Shown in pieces: positions 1 through 10,007 of a stretch of 64,000 bases of DNA. The translations under genes and the position numbers were made by a program. Position 1 is the stretch's first letter, and each line of letters opens with the position of its first letter. The DNA comes from Duganella fentianensis. Its GTDB lineage: Bacteria; Pseudomonadota; Gammaproteobacteria; Burkholderiales; Burkholderiaceae_D. The notes below the pieces were generated by a model. The model searched no databases. It was given only the letters and a program-made list of their open reading frames with translations, and had not been told where the DNA came from. The stretch spans positions 1,612,001 through 1,676,000 of the forward strand of contig NZ_WWCL01000001.1 in NCBI RefSeq assembly GCF_009857835.1, read 5' to 3'.

Positions 1-1
1 C

Positions 2-1477
2 CGCATCGTGCAGGGCAAGGATCTGCTGGCCGATGTGCTGCCGCCGCCGGAATTCATCGTCGAATCCTATCTGACGGCAACGGAGTTAAGGACGGCCGGC
101 GACGACGAACGTGCTGCGCTGGCGCAGCAATTGCAGCGTCAGCAGAAGGACTTCATCGAACGCAAGCAGTACTGGGTAAGCCAGAAGCTCGATGCTGAGC
201 TGGCTGATCTGGTGCTGCACCAGTCGAGCGAACCGGCCGAGGCCTTCTTCCGCGTGGCGCTGGGCGAATTCGTGCCGGCACTACAGCATGACGATGGTGC
301 TGGCGCCGAGCGCGCCTTCCAGCAGATGAAGAAGGCCTACCAGAGCCACCGCGCCGCAGTGGAAAAAATCGTCCAGCGTGCCAATGCCCGCGCCAGCGCC
401 GACGAGACGGATGCCCTGCAGGTTTCGGTGGCGCGCGAACGCGTGCTGTGGCTGGCTTTCTTGATCACGCTGGCAGTCAGCATCAGTATCGGCGTGGCGG
501 TCAGCCGTGGCATCACCGGTCCGCTCGGCGCGGCGGTGAGAATCACCCGTGAAGTGGCCAATGGCGACCTGACGCGGGTGATCGAAACCCGCTCGCGCGA
601 CGAAACCGGCCAGCTGCTGCAAGCCATGGGCGAAATGTCGGATGGCTTGAAACAGACGGTGGCCAAGATCCATCTGGCAGCGGAAACCATAGAGCGGGGC
701 GTGGAGGAAATTGCCTCGGGCAATCAGGATCTGTCGGACCGCACGGAAAATCAGGCCAGCGCACTGGAAGAAACCGCCGCTTCGCTGGAAGAGCTGACGG
801 CCGCCGTGCGCAAGAATGCCGACAGCGCCCGTCAGGCCGATGCGTTTGCCGGCTCGGCGTCGGAGATTGCCGAGCGTGGCGGCGACGAAGTGAGCCGGGT
901 GGTCGATATGATGAAGGCCATCACGCAGTCGTCGGCACGCATCGTCGAAATCATTTCCGTGATCGATAGCATCGCCTTCCAGACCAATATTCTGGCCCTG
1001 AATGCTGCCGTGGAAGCCGCCCGCGCCGGCGAGCAGGGGCGCGGCTTTGCGGTGGTGGCGACGGAGGTGCGCAGTCTGGCCCAGCGTTCGGCATCGGCCG
1101 CCAAGGAAATCAAGCTGCTGATCGATGACTCGGTGGATAAGATCAAGGCGGGCAGCAATGCCGTCGATGCGGCCGGCGCGACCATGAAAGCCATCGTCGA
1201 CAGTGTGCATCAGGTCAGTGCCGTGATTGCCGATATCTCCGCCGCCGGCAACGAACAGTCGCAGGGCATCGAACAGGTCAGCCAGGCCATCATGGAGATG
1301 GATCAGGTTACCCAGCAAAACGCGGCGCTGGTGGAAGAAGCGGCCGCTGCGGCTGCCAGTCTGCGCGATCAGGCCGTGCTGCTGATCGAGTCGGTCGATG
1401 TGTTCAAGACCGGCACGCATGCGGTTGCACCGGCAACGCAGCTGCGCCGGGCACCGGCACAGTTACCGCTGGCCTAG
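2..1477 (+). CDS. Methyl-accepting chemotaxis protein, 5' end cut off by window
   Basis: C-terminal part of a transmembrane chemoreceptor that controls the CheA kinase. The frame is open to the left edge, so the true start lies outside the window. The visible part begins in a helical, four-helix-bundle-like periplasmic region. It continues through one membrane segment (LAFLITLAVSISIGVAV, about residues 148-165 counted from the GTG at 8), a HAMP domain, and the cytoplasmic signalling coiled coil with the highly conserved hairpin tip ([20 protein letters not shown]). The NQDLSDRTENQASALEET signature is typical of betaproteobacterial receptors. The protein lacks a C-terminal CheR/CheB-docking pentapeptide of the NWETF type; it ends in APAQLPLA. 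The ligand is unknown. The family assignment is secure. Confidence 0.95.
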   Translation, partial: RIVQGKDLLADVLPPPEFIVESYLTATELRTAGDDERAALAQQLQRQQKDFIERKQYWVSQKLDAELADLVLHQSSEPAEAFFRVALGEFVPALQHDDGAGAERAFQQMKKAYQSHRAAVEKIVQRANARASADETDALQVSVARERVLWLAFLITLAVSISIGVAVSRGITGPLGAAVRITREVANGDLTRVIETRSRDETGQLLQAMGEMSDGLKQTVAKIHLAAETIERGVEEIASGNQDLSDRTENQASALEETAASLEELTAAVRKNADSARQADAFAGSASEIAERGGDEVSRVVDMMKAITQSSARIVEIISVIDSIAFQTNILALNAAVEAARAGEQGRGFAVVATEVRSLAQRSASAAKEIKLLIDDSVDKIKAGSNAVDAAGATMKAIVDSVHQVSAVIADISAAGNEQSQGIEQVSQAIMEMDQVTQQNAALVEEAAAAAASLRDQAVLLIESVDVFKTGTHAVAPATQLRRAPAQLPLA

Positions 1478-1507
1478 GCCTGTAATCGGCCCGGGCCCGG
1501 CGGCGTG

Positions 1508-1535
1508 TGCCGCCTGCCGCCTGCCGCCTGCCGCC
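1508..1535. repeat. Four tandem copies of TGCCGCC
   Basis: Four perfect 7-bp copies lie between the chemoreceptor stop and the next gene. The last copy runs into a short inverted repeat (CTGCCGC-CA-GCGGCAG, 1528-1543). No T-run follows, so I do not call a terminator. A 7-bp unit in a non-coding spacer could vary in copy number by slippage. Confidence 0.6.
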
Positions 1536-1577
1536 AGCGGCAGGGCCGGCCGCGGGGCAGAGCGAGGGCGAGTTTCC

Positions 1578-1607
1578 TTGCACAGCCCATGTTTTTTTAT
1601 TCATAAT
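1578..1607 (+). promoter_or_regulatory. Possible sigma-70 promoter of the MHYT hybrid kinase operon
   Basis: TTGCAC (1578-1583) and CATAAT (1602-1607) are separated by 18 bp, with a T-run in the spacer. The start codon is about 30 bases further on. The match is moderate and based on the sequence alone. Confidence 0.35.
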
Positions 1608-1636
1608 GCTTGCTACCTTCCTATGCAGGAGTAGCA

Positions 1637-4600
1637 ATGCCGGTATTTTCGGGAAATCCGTTCTCCTTTGCCTCTGCCGCCGATCTGGCTATGCCGCAGA
1701 TCAGCTTCAGTTACGATTACACCGGCATCATCGCTTCCGTCTCGATTGCCATCTTTGCTTCCTTCTGCGCCTTCGAAATGGCGCGCCGGCGCGAACAGGG
1801 GCGCTACTGGGTCTCACTGGGCGCCCTGATGCTGGGGCTGGGCATCTGGGCCATGCATTTCATCGGCATGTCGTCGTTCCGCCTGAATTGCGGCGTGGCT
1901 TACGAGCCGTGGCTGACGCTGGCATCGGCGCTGCCCGGTGTGGCCGCCGCCTCGATTGCGCTGCGGGCGATTGCGTCGCGCCGGATCGGCTACCTCAGGC
2001 TGCTGCTGGCGGGCGTGGTGATGGGCAGTGGCGTGGGGCTGATGCATTACACCGGCATGGCCGCCTTCCAGTTCCAGGGCCGGCTGCTGTACGAGCCCGG
2101 CGAGTTCGTGTTCTCCCTGCTGGCGGCGGTGCTGAGCGCCACCCTGGCCCTGCTGTTAAACCGCCGCATAGCGCATAGCCGCTTGCGGCGCATCCCCTAT
2201 CTGGCTTCGCTGGCTGCTGCCGTGGTGATGGGGCTGGCCATCTCCAGCATGCACTACATCGCCATGGGCGCGGCCCGCTTCCTGCCGCTGGACGGGGTGC
2301 AGATCACCTCTTCGATCAGCCAGACGTCGCTGGGACTGCTGGCCAGTTTTGCCACACTGATGCTGCTGAGTTTCGGCCTGCTGTTCGTCTTCCTGTATTC
2401 CAAAACGCTCAGTGCACGCAAACGCTATGAATCCATCCTCAGCACCACCCAGCAGGGCTTTGTGCTGATCGATGATACGGGCCGCATCGTGCAGAACAAT
2501 GCGGCCATGGTCGGGCTGTTAAAACAGTCGTCAGATCAAATTATCGGCAAGCGGCTCAGCGATGTGCTCGATCAGGTGGTGCAGGATGTCCACGGTGCCT
2601 ACCAGCTGCAAGCCAATCTGCGCTGTGCTGACGGCAGCCTGCTGCCCTGCATGGCCTATGTGAATACCTTTGTCGACAGCGCCGACGGGCGCCAGATCAG
2701 CTTCGCCCTGTTCAGCGACATCAGCAAACGGGTGGCGGCGGAAGCGCTGGCCCATGCACGCGAACAGCAGTTCCGTGCGCTGCTCGATTCCACCCCGGAC
2801 CCGATGGTGATCAGCGCTGCCGATGGCCGCATCGTGATGGTCAACCTGCAGGCCGTAGCCTTCTTCGGCTACGCCCATGATGCTTTGATCGGCCAGCCGG
2901 TCGAGATGTTGATTCCGGCGGCGGGCCACCAGCAGTTCCGCCAGGACTATCTGCAAGGGGGACAGACGCGCCGCATCGGCGGCGAGAGCGTGCTGTATGC
3001 CCGCACCAGCGACGGGCGCGAAATTCCCGTCGAAGTGAGCCTGAGCCCTATCGAAACGGAGCAGGGCTTGCTGATCGCCAGTACGCTGCACGATGTGACG
3101 GAACGCCTGCGCATCGAGTCGGCACTGCTGGCGGCCAACCGCGAGCAGGAAGCGATACTGGGCACGGCATCGGTCGGCATCGCGCTGGTGCAGCAGCGCG
3201 TGATCCGCCAGTGCAACCACGGGCTGGACGAGCTGCTGGGCTACCCCGTGGGCGAGCTGAAAGGCCAGCCTACCCGTTGCTGGTTCCACCGGCAGGAAGA
3301 CTACGATATGGTGGGCAGTACCGGCTATGCCCAGATCCTCGCCGGCCAGACGTATATGCTGGACCTGCAGTTGCAGCGCAAGGACGGCAGCCTGTTCTGG
3401 GCGCGCACCTCCACCCGTGCAATCGACCAGCAGCAGCCGGAAAAAGGCGTGGTGGTAATCGCCTGGGATATCACGGCCGAGCGCCGCGCGCAGGAACAGA
3501 TCCAGCTGGCCAATGACGAACAGCGCGCCATACTCGATACGGCCACCTCCGGCATCGCCCTGATCCGCGAGCGCACGCTACATCGCGGCAATCGCCGCCT
3601 GCACGAGATGTTCGGCTGGCCGCTGTGGGAGATGCTGGGCCAGCAGACTGCCATCTGGTATGCCGACGAAGAAGCCAACCGCATCGGCGGCCTGCCGTAC
3701 GAAACCATCTGGACCGGCCAGTCGCACACGCGCGAGCAGCAGCTCAAGCGCAAGGACGGCAGCCTGTTCTGGGCCCGCCTGCAGGGCAATGCGGTCGATC
3801 CGCATGATCATTCCAAGGGGACCGTATGGATCATCGACGACATCACGGCCGACCGTGAACTGAACGATGCGCTGCGCTCGGCCAAGGAAAAAGCCGAAAG
3901 TGCTACCCGTGCCAAGTCGGACTTCCTGTCGAACATGAGCCATGAGATCCGCACGCCGATGAATGCGATTATCGGCATGTCGCGGCTGGCGCTGCAGACC
4001 GAGCTCGATAGACGGCAGCGCAACTACATCGAGAAAGTGGTGCAGGCCGGGACTAATCTGCTGGGCATCATCAACGATATTCTGGACTTCTCCAAGATCG
4101 AAGCGGGCAAGCTGGCGATGGAGCGCATCGATTTCCAGCTGGAAGATGTGATCGATAATCTGGGTAATCTGCTGTCGATGAAGACCGACGAAAAAGGGCT
4201 GGAACTGATCTTCGACGCGTCCGCCTATGTGCCGACAGCGCTGGTGGGCGACCCCTTGCGGCTGGGGCAGGTGCTGATCAATCTGGGGAATAACGCCGTC
4301 AAGTTTACTGACAAGGGCGAGATCGTGCTGGGGGTGAGCTGCCTGCGCCAGAGTGCGGATGAAGTCGAGCTGCATTTCTGGGTGCGCGATACCGGCATAG
4401 GCATGACGGCCGAACAGACAGGGCGTTTGTTCCAGTCCTTCACCCAGGCCGATTCCTCCACCACGCGCAAATACGGTGGCACCGGACTGGGGCTGGCAAT
4501 TTCGAAGACGCTGGTGGAGATGATGCATGGCCGCATCTGGCTCGAAAGCGCGCCGGGACAGGGCTCGGTGTTCCACTTCACGGCCCGCTTCGGCCTGCAG

Positions 4601-6154
4601 GCCAGTGCACAGAGCAGCCGCATGTTCACGGCCGACGAGTTGCGCGGCATCCGCGTGCTGGTGGTCGACGACAATGCGGCAGCACGCGAAATCCTGCACG
4701 ATATGGCGCAGTCGTTCGGCCTGCATGTGGCCACGGCCGGCGGCGGACGGCAGGCGCTGGAAATGGTGGCAGCGGCGCAGGCTGAAGGCGCACAGTTCGA
4801 TCTGCTGCTGTCGGACTGGCGCATGCCGGAAATGGATGGTGTGCAGCTGGTGGGAGAACTGCAGCGCAGTACCCGCCTGCAGGCGCCGGCCGTGATCATG
4901 GTGACGGCCTATGGACGCGAAGAAGCGCTGGCGGCCGCGCGTGAACAGCAGGTGGAACTGAGTACGGTGCTGACCAAGCCGGCCACGCCGTCTTCGCTGC
5001 TGGAAGCCATAGGCGAAGCACTCAAGCGCTTCTCGCTGCGCCGCCGGCCCGTGGCCGAGCTGGGGCAGAGCGTGCAGCAGGCCATGCTCCAGCTGCGAGG
5101 CGCGCGCGTGCTGCTGGTGGAAGACAACGACCTGAATCAGGAGCTGGCACTGGAACTGCTCAGCGATGCCGGCCTGCAGGTGGTGCTGGCCAACAACGGG
5201 CGCGAGGCGCTCGACATACTGGCTGGCGACAGCGCGTTCGATGGCATCCTGATGGATTGCCAGATGCCGGTTATGGATGGCTACGAAGCCAGTCGCATCA
5301 TCTGCCAGACTCCGGCCCTGCAGCAGATTCCCGTGATCGCCATGACGGCCAATGCCATGGCGGGCGACCGTGCGCTGGTGCTGGCGGCCGGCATGCGCGA
5401 CCACATCGCCAAGCCGCTCGATGTGGATGTGATGTTCGAAACCATGGCGCGCTGGATCAAGCCCAGCGGCGCGGCCGGCAGCCAGGTGGCACCGCCGCGC
5501 CGGGCCTACCCGAATAGCATCGGCAGCGTACCGGCCAGTCTGCCCGGTATCGATGTGGCAACGGGACTGGCCACCACCATGCAGAGTGAAAAGCTGTACC
5601 GCAAGCTGCTCAGCAAATTCGAGAAGAGCCAGAGCCAGTTCGAGCTGCATTTCAGGACCGCTCAGCACAGCAGCGACGGCCATGCTGCCGAGCGTTGCGC
5701 CCACACTTTGCGCGGCAATGCCGGCAATATCGGCGCGCGCACATTGCAGCAGCAGGCCGCGCTGCTGGAGCAGCTGTGCCGTGGCGGGGCGGATGCCGGG
5801 CCGATCGATGCGGCGCTGCAGGCCGTGCTGGCCGAACTGGCACTGGTGCTGCATAGTCTGCGCAGTATGGATGCCGCTGCCAGCGTGGTAGAACCGCCGC
5901 CAGCGCTCCCGCCGGTGATCGTTGTCAGCGAATTGCTGGCTGCAAGCGAGAAGCTGCTGCCCATGCTAGAGGATGGCGACCCCGAAGCGGGCCTGCGCTG
6001 GGAAGAACAGCACGAACTGTTCAAAGCCGGTTATCCTGAATACTGGCAGCGCATCGAAACGCTGCTGGGGGATTTCGATTTCGAAGGTGCGCAACAGAGT
6101 CTGCGTGCGGCCATGGAGGCACGCCGGACAGAACACGGAGGCGCGCCTCAATGA
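1637..6154 (+). CDS. Hybrid sensor histidine kinase: MHYT, four PAS, HisKA, HATPase, two receivers, Hpt
   Basis: A very large (1505 aa) inner-membrane hybrid kinase. The N-terminus is an MHYT sensor of about seven membrane helices with three motif copies (MHFIGM, MHYTGM, MHYIAM), a domain proposed to bind copper and sense O2, CO or NO. Four PAS-type domains follow (about residues 260-750). The HisKA domain carries H769 in [10 protein letters not shown] and is followed by a HATPase domain. Two receivers have phospho-acceptors D1060 and D1207. A C-terminal Hpt domain has H1356 in HTLRG, so a full phosphorelay is contained in one chain. I chose the ATG because AGGAG sits five bases upstream; an in-frame TTG 27 bases earlier has no ribosome site. 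The stop overlaps the HD-GYP regulator by ATGA, so that protein is the likely output partner. Confidence 0.93.
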   Translation: MPVFSGNPFSFASAADLAMPQISFSYDYTGIIASVSIAIFASFCAFEMARRREQGRYWVSLGALMLGLGIWAMHFIGMSSFRLNCGVAYEPWLTLASALPGVAAASIALRAIASRRIGYLRLLLAGVVMGSGVGLMHYTGMAAFQFQGRLLYEPGEFVFSLLAAVLSATLALLLNRRIAHSRLRRIPYLASLAAAVVMGLAISSMHYIAMGAARFLPLDGVQITSSISQTSLGLLASFATLMLLSFGLLFVFLYSKTLSARKRYESILSTTQQGFVLIDDTGRIVQNNAAMVGLLKQSSDQIIGKRLSDVLDQVVQDVHGAYQLQANLRCADGSLLPCMAYVNTFVDSADGRQISFALFSDISKRVAAEALAHAREQQFRALLDSTPDPMVISAADGRIVMVNLQAVAFFGYAHDALIGQPVEMLIPAAGHQQFRQDYLQGGQTRRIGGESVLYARTSDGREIPVEVSLSPIETEQGLLIASTLHDVTERLRIESALLAANREQEAILGTASVGIALVQQRVIRQCNHGLDELLGYPVGELKGQPTRCWFHRQEDYDMVGSTGYAQILAGQTYMLDLQLQRKDGSLFWARTSTRAIDQQQPEKGVVVIAWDITAERRAQEQIQLANDEQRAILDTATSGIALIRERTLHRGNRRLHEMFGWPLWEMLGQQTAIWYADEEANRIGGLPYETIWTGQSHTREQQLKRKDGSLFWARLQGNAVDPHDHSKGTVWIIDDITADRELNDALRSAKEKAESATRAKSDFLSNMSHEIRTPMNAIIGMSRLALQTELDRRQRNYIEKVVQAGTNLLGIINDILDFSKIEAGKLAMERIDFQLEDVIDNLGNLLSMKTDEKGLELIFDASAYVPTALVGDPLRLGQVLINLGNNAVKFTDKGEIVLGVSCLRQSADEVELHFWVRDTGIGMTAEQTGRLFQSFTQADSSTTRKYGGTGLGLAISKTLVEMMHGRIWLESAPGQGSVFHFTARFGLQASAQSSRMFTADELRGIRVLVVDDNAAAREILHDMAQSFGLHVATAGGGRQALEMVAAAQAEGAQFDLLLSDWRMPEMDGVQLVGELQRSTRLQAPAVIMVTAYGREEALAAAREQQVELSTVLTKPATPSSLLEAIGEALKRFSLRRRPVAELGQSVQQAMLQLRGARVLLVEDNDLNQELALELLSDAGLQVVLANNGREALDILAGDSAFDGILMDCQMPVMDGYEASRIICQTPALQQIPVIAMTANAMAGDRALVLAAGMRDHIAKPLDVDVMFETMARWIKPSGAAGSQVAPPRRAYPNSIGSVPASLPGIDVATGLATTMQSEKLYRKLLSKFEKSQSQFELHFRTAQHSSDGHAAERCAHTLRGNAGNIGARTLQQQAALLEQLCRGGADAGPIDAALQAVLAELALVLHSLRSMDAAASVVEPPPALPPVIVVSELLAASEKLLPMLEDGDPEAGLRWEEQHELFKAGYPEYWQRIETLLGDFDFEGAQQSLRAAMEARRTEHGGAPQ

Positions 6155-7320
6155 CTGGAGTAGCAAGTATGGAAACCAGTGCGGACATGCCTGTCAAACC
6201 CACTATCCTGATCGTCGACGATACGCCGGAAAACCTGTCGCTGATGAGCGAGCTGTTACGGCACGAGTACAAGCTCAAGATCGCCAACAGCGGCGCCCGC
6301 GCACTCAAGCTGGCCGCCACGGGCGAGCTGCCCGATCTGATCCTGCTCGATATCATGATGCCGGAAATGGATGGCTACGAAGTCTGCCAGATACTCAAAG
6401 CCCATCCGGCCACGCGCGAGATACCGGTGATCTTCCTGACCGCCAAGGCCGATATCGAGGCTGAGGAGAAAGGCCTGCAGATGGGCGCCGTCGACTACAT
6501 CACCAAGCCGGTCAGCCCGCCTATCCTGATGGCGCGGCTGAAAATCCATCTGGCGCTGAAAGCCCATGCCGACTTCCTGCGCGATAAGAGCGCGTTTCTG
6601 GAACAGGAAGTGGCCAGGCGCACGCGCGAGGTGACGGCGATCCAGGACGTGACGATTCTGGCCATGGCCTCGCTGGCGGAAACCCGCGATGCCGATACGG
6701 GCAACCATATCCGCCGCACCCAGTACTATGTGCAGGCGCTGGCGCAGCAACTGCGCAGCCATCCGCGCTTTGCCACCCTGCTGACGGACGAGTATATCCG
6801 CATGCTGTTCAAGTCGGCGCCGCTGCACGATATCGGCAAAGTGGGCATACCGGACCGCATACTGCTCAAGCCGGGCAAGTTCGATGCGGCCGAATTCGAG
6901 ATCATGAAAACCCACACCACGCTGGGGCGCGATGCCATCGATCATGCGGAGAAGCAGCTCGGCATGGCTGTCAATTTTCTCTCGATGGCCAAGGATATCG
7001 CCTACAGCCATCAGGAGAAGTGGGATGGTTCGGGCTATCCGCAACAGCTGGTGGGTGATGCCATCCCCGTCGCGGCCAGGCTGATGGCGGTGGCCGACGT
7101 GTACGATGCGCTGATCTGCCGGCGCGTCTACAAGCAGGGCATGCCGCACGAGCAGGCGGTGGCGCTGATCGTCGAAGGACGGGGCAGCCATTTCGATCCC
7201 GATGTGGTGGATGCCTTCGTGGCTTTGCAGGACGAGTTCCGCAGCATTGCTGCCCGCTTCGCCGATAGCGATGAAGATATCGAGCAGAAGCGCGGGCAGG
7301 TCGCCGGCAGTATCCGCTAG
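6151..7320 (+). CDS. Two-component response regulator with HD-GYP cyclic di-GMP phosphodiesterase output
   Basis: A CheY-like receiver (phospho-acceptor D67 in LILLDIMMPEMDG) followed by a coiled linker and an HD-GYP domain. The domain keeps the metal-binding HD pair (H226, D227 in LHDIGKVGIPD) and the GSGYP motif near residue 295, so it should hydrolyse cyclic di-GMP. The start overlaps the upstream hybrid-kinase stop as ATGA. A second ATG 18 bases later (MET of METSADMPVK) also has a good GGAG site, so the exact N-terminus is open. The gene is translationally coupled to the MHYT kinase and probably sets cyclic di-GMP according to that kinase's signal. Its TAG stop shares the palindrome CTAG with the stop of the convergent ATPase gene. 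Confidence 0.93.
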   Translation: MTGVASMETSADMPVKPTILIVDDTPENLSLMSELLRHEYKLKIANSGARALKLAATGELPDLILLDIMMPEMDGYEVCQILKAHPATREIPVIFLTAKADIEAEEKGLQMGAVDYITKPVSPPILMARLKIHLALKAHADFLRDKSAFLEQEVARRTREVTAIQDVTILAMASLAETRDADTGNHIRRTQYYVQALAQQLRSHPRFATLLTDEYIRMLFKSAPLHDIGKVGIPDRILLKPGKFDAAEFEIMKTHTTLGRDAIDHAEKQLGMAVNFLSMAKDIAYSHQEKWDGSGYPQQLVGDAIPVAARLMAVADVYDALICRRVYKQGMPHEQAVALIVEGRGSHFDPDVVDAFVALQDEFRSIAARFADSDEDIEQKRGQVAGSIR

Positions 7321-9812
7321 CGGCGCTTGAGCAGTTCGAACCAGCCCACGCACAGCAGCGCAAGCAGCACGCTGGCCAGCAGCAGGGACGGCGCCGGCAG
7401 GGCAAAGGCGAACAGGCTGCGGACGGCCGGTACGCTCATGACCACGGCCAGCAGTGACAGGGTGGCCGCACCTATCCAGTAGAACGGCCGGTTGGCCTGA
7501 TGGCTGCGCTGCCACACGGGCTGGCGCCAGCTCAGATTGCTGGCTATCAGCCCCAGATTGGCCAGTACCAGCGTCAGGAAGGTGGTGCTGCGCGCGCTGT
7601 ATTCGGGTACGCCGCCGGCGCGCAGCACGGCATGGCAGAGCAGCAGTACCAGCAGCAGCACGCCGCCCTGCAGCAGGCCGCGGCGCAGCAGGCTGCGGTC
7701 GAACAGGTGCTGCTGCGGATTGCGCGGCGGGTTCTGCATGGCGCCCGCTTCGATGGCTTCCGCTTCGAACACCAGCGCGCAGGCCGGATCTATCACCAGC
7801 TGCAGGAACAGTATGTGCACAGGCATCAGCAGCAACGGCCAGCCGAACAGCACGGGCAGGAAGGACAGGCCGACGATGGGCACGTGCACGGCGACGATGA
7901 AGACGATGGCCTTGCGCAGATTGGCGAACAGGCGGCGGCCGTGCTGCACGGCTTGCAGCAGCGAGGAAAAATCATCCTTGAGCAGCACCAGTGCAGCCGC
8001 TTCGCGCGCCACATCGGTGCCGCGTGCGCCCATGGCCACGCCGATGTGGGCTGCCTTCAGGGCCGGTGCATCGTTGACGCCATCGCCCGTCATGGCGACG
8101 ATCTCGCCGCGCTGGCGGAAAGCCTGTACCAGCCGCAGCTTCTGTTCCGGCGCGATGCGGCAGAATACCCGGCAGTCCTGCAGGCGCAAGGACAGGGCCG
8201 TATCATCGAGGCTGGCCAGCTCGCTGCCGCTCAGTACTCCACCATGGATCCCCGCCTGAGTGGCGATGGCCGTGGCGGTCGCCGGGTGGTCGCCCGTGAT
8301 CATCACCACCTGCATGCCGGCCGCATGGCATTGCGCCACGGCGGGCGGCACTTCGGGGCGGATAGGGTCCTGCAGCGCGACCAGCCCGAGGAAGGCGAAT
8401 TCGAACACATGCTGGTTGTCGGGCAGGGGCGGGGCGGCAAAGGTGGCACTGGCCACGGCGATCACGCGCAGGCCCCGTTCGGCCATGATGCCCACTTGCG
8501 CACTGATGGCGGCGCTGTGCGCTGCATCCAGATGGCATAGATCGATAATCGCTTCCGGCGCACCCTTGGCGGCCACCAGATAGGCACTGTGGTCGGGCGA
8601 TTGCCACACGCGCGACATGGCCAGCAGCTGGCGCGAGAGCGGGTAGTCGTCGATCAGCTGCCAGTCGCGGTGCAGGTGTTCGGTGTTGGCCAGCCAGCGC
8701 GTGCCGGCTGCCGTGATGGCCTGTTCCATCGGGTCGAACGCTTGCCGGTGGCTGGCCAGCACGGCGTATTCGAGCAAGCCGTGCAAGGCTTCCGGCAGTT
8801 CGCCGGCGGGCTGGCGGCCATCGAATTCGGCCTGCCCGGTCCACAGGCCCAGCACTTCCATGCGGTTGGCCGTTAGCGTGCCGGTCTTGTCGACACAGAG
8901 TACCGTGGTGGCGCCCAGCAGCTCGATGGCGGGGATGCTGCGCGCCAGTATCTGGGCACGCCCGAGCCGCCATGCACCCAGCCCCAGAAACAGGGTGAGG
9001 ATTACGGGCAGCTCTTCCGGCAGGATGGCCATGGCCAGAGTCAGGCCGGCCAGCACGCCTTGCAGCCATGCGCCATTCAGATAGCCGTACACCAGCGCCA
9101 GTGTCACGGCCAGCAGGGCGCCGCCGCTGGCGACAGTTTTTACTACGCCGCGCGTCTCCAGCTGGATAGGCGTGAGTTCGCCGCCCAGCGTGGCCAGCGA
9201 GGCGCCTATGCGGCCCAGCGCACTGGCCGGGCCGGTGGCCACCACGAGGCCGCTGGCCGTGCCTTGCGTGATCAGGGTGCCGGAGTACAGGCGTGACTGC
9301 TCGGGCGTGCCACCAGCCTGTTTGCTGACGGGGACCGATTCGCCCGTCAGCATGGACTCGTCCACCATCAGATTCGAACTGGCCAGCAGGTCGATATCGG
9401 CCGGCACGCGGTCGCCCTCGGCCAGCAGGACGACGTCGCCGGGCACCAGTTCGCGTCCGGCTATGCGGCGCTGCTGGCCGTCGCGCAGCACCAGCGCGCG
9501 CGGCGAGGACAGGTCGCGCAGCGCATGCAGCGAGCGCTCCGTGCGGCGCTGCTGGAAAAACGTCATGGCCACCACGATGGCGACGAAGCCCAGCAGCATC
9601 AGTGCTTCGTCCGGATCACCGAGCAGCAGATAGATGGCGCCGCAGGCTACCAGCAGCAGAAACATGGGTTCGGCCACCACATCACGCAGCAGCCGCGCAT
9701 TGCTGCGCGGACGGGACACGGGCAGTTCGTTGGGCCCCAGTGTTTGCAGCCGCTGGCGGGCGGCTGCGCTGCTGAGGCCAGAGGCGGCGCTAGGCGGTAC
9801 GGGTTGTTGCAT
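7317..9812 (-). CDS. Cation-translocating P-type ATPase
   Basis: An inner-membrane ion pump of about 831 aa. It has an N-terminal cation-ATPase domain (LSSAAARQRLQTLGPNEL), an actuator domain with TGES, the phosphorylation motif DKTGTLT (D308 from this start), the hinge TGDGVNDAP, and about ten membrane helices including a C-terminal set. The M4 motif PEELPVILT resembles the Ca/Mn (PMR1/SERCA-like) branch rather than heavy-metal P1B pumps. No N-terminal metal-binding CxxC is present. The transported ion cannot be fixed from the sequence. I prefer the ATG at 9812; a GTG 45 bases upstream is possible but sits on a potential -10 element and has no ribosome site. No partner gene is adjacent. Confidence 0.9.
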   Translation of the reverse strand: MQQPVPPSAASGLSSAAARQRLQTLGPNELPVSRPRSNARLLRDVVAEPMFLLLVACGAIYLLLGDPDEALMLLGFVAIVVAMTFFQQRRTERSLHALRDLSSPRALVLRDGQQRRIAGRELVPGDVVLLAEGDRVPADIDLLASSNLMVDESMLTGESVPVSKQAGGTPEQSRLYSGTLITQGTASGLVVATGPASALGRIGASLATLGGELTPIQLETRGVVKTVASGGALLAVTLALVYGYLNGAWLQGVLAGLTLAMAILPEELPVILTLFLGLGAWRLGRAQILARSIPAIELLGATTVLCVDKTGTLTANRMEVLGLWTGQAEFDGRQPAGELPEALHGLLEYAVLASHRQAFDPMEQAITAAGTRWLANTEHLHRDWQLIDDYPLSRQLLAMSRVWQSPDHSAYLVAAKGAPEAIIDLCHLDAAHSAAISAQVGIMAERGLRVIAVASATFAAPPLPDNQHVFEFAFLGLVALQDPIRPEVPPAVAQCHAAGMQVVMITGDHPATATAIATQAGIHGGVLSGSELASLDDTALSLRLQDCRVFCRIAPEQKLRLVQAFRQRGEIVAMTGDGVNDAPALKAAHIGVAMGARGTDVAREAAALVLLKDDFSSLLQAVQHGRRLFANLRKAIVFIVAVHVPIVGLSFLPVLFGWPLLLMPVHILFLQLVIDPACALVFEAEAIEAGAMQNPPRNPQQHLFDRSLLRRGLLQGGVLLLVLLLCHAVLRAGGVPEYSARSTTFLTLVLANLGLIASNLSWRQPVWQRSHQANRPFYWIGAATLSLLAVVMSVPAVRSLFAFALPAPSLLLASVLLALLCVGWFELLKRR

Positions 9813-10007
9813 ACGGTGGGCAGCAGCTCCGGGCAGGTAGATGGTGAATTCCGGCACGAGTGTATTACATCTGCGGCGCCTTGTTCTGCCTGCGCCGTGC
9901 TGCTATCAAAAAAAAAGCAGCGAGCAGCATGCAGGCGGCGTTTGCTCAGAATTCCTTAATAACTGTTAGCGACTATCAGCATTAACGGAACTTTCAGGGA
10001 GTAGATC

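Noticed and set aside
1528..1543. Inverted repeat CTGCCGC-CA-GCGGCAG as a terminator of the first chemoreceptor
   Set aside because: The loop is only two bases and no T-run follows; it arises from the TGCCGCC repeats.
3578..5854. 758-codon open frame on the minus strand
   Set aside because: It is the antisense mirror of the hybrid kinase gene; the kinase domains on the plus strand are unmistakable.
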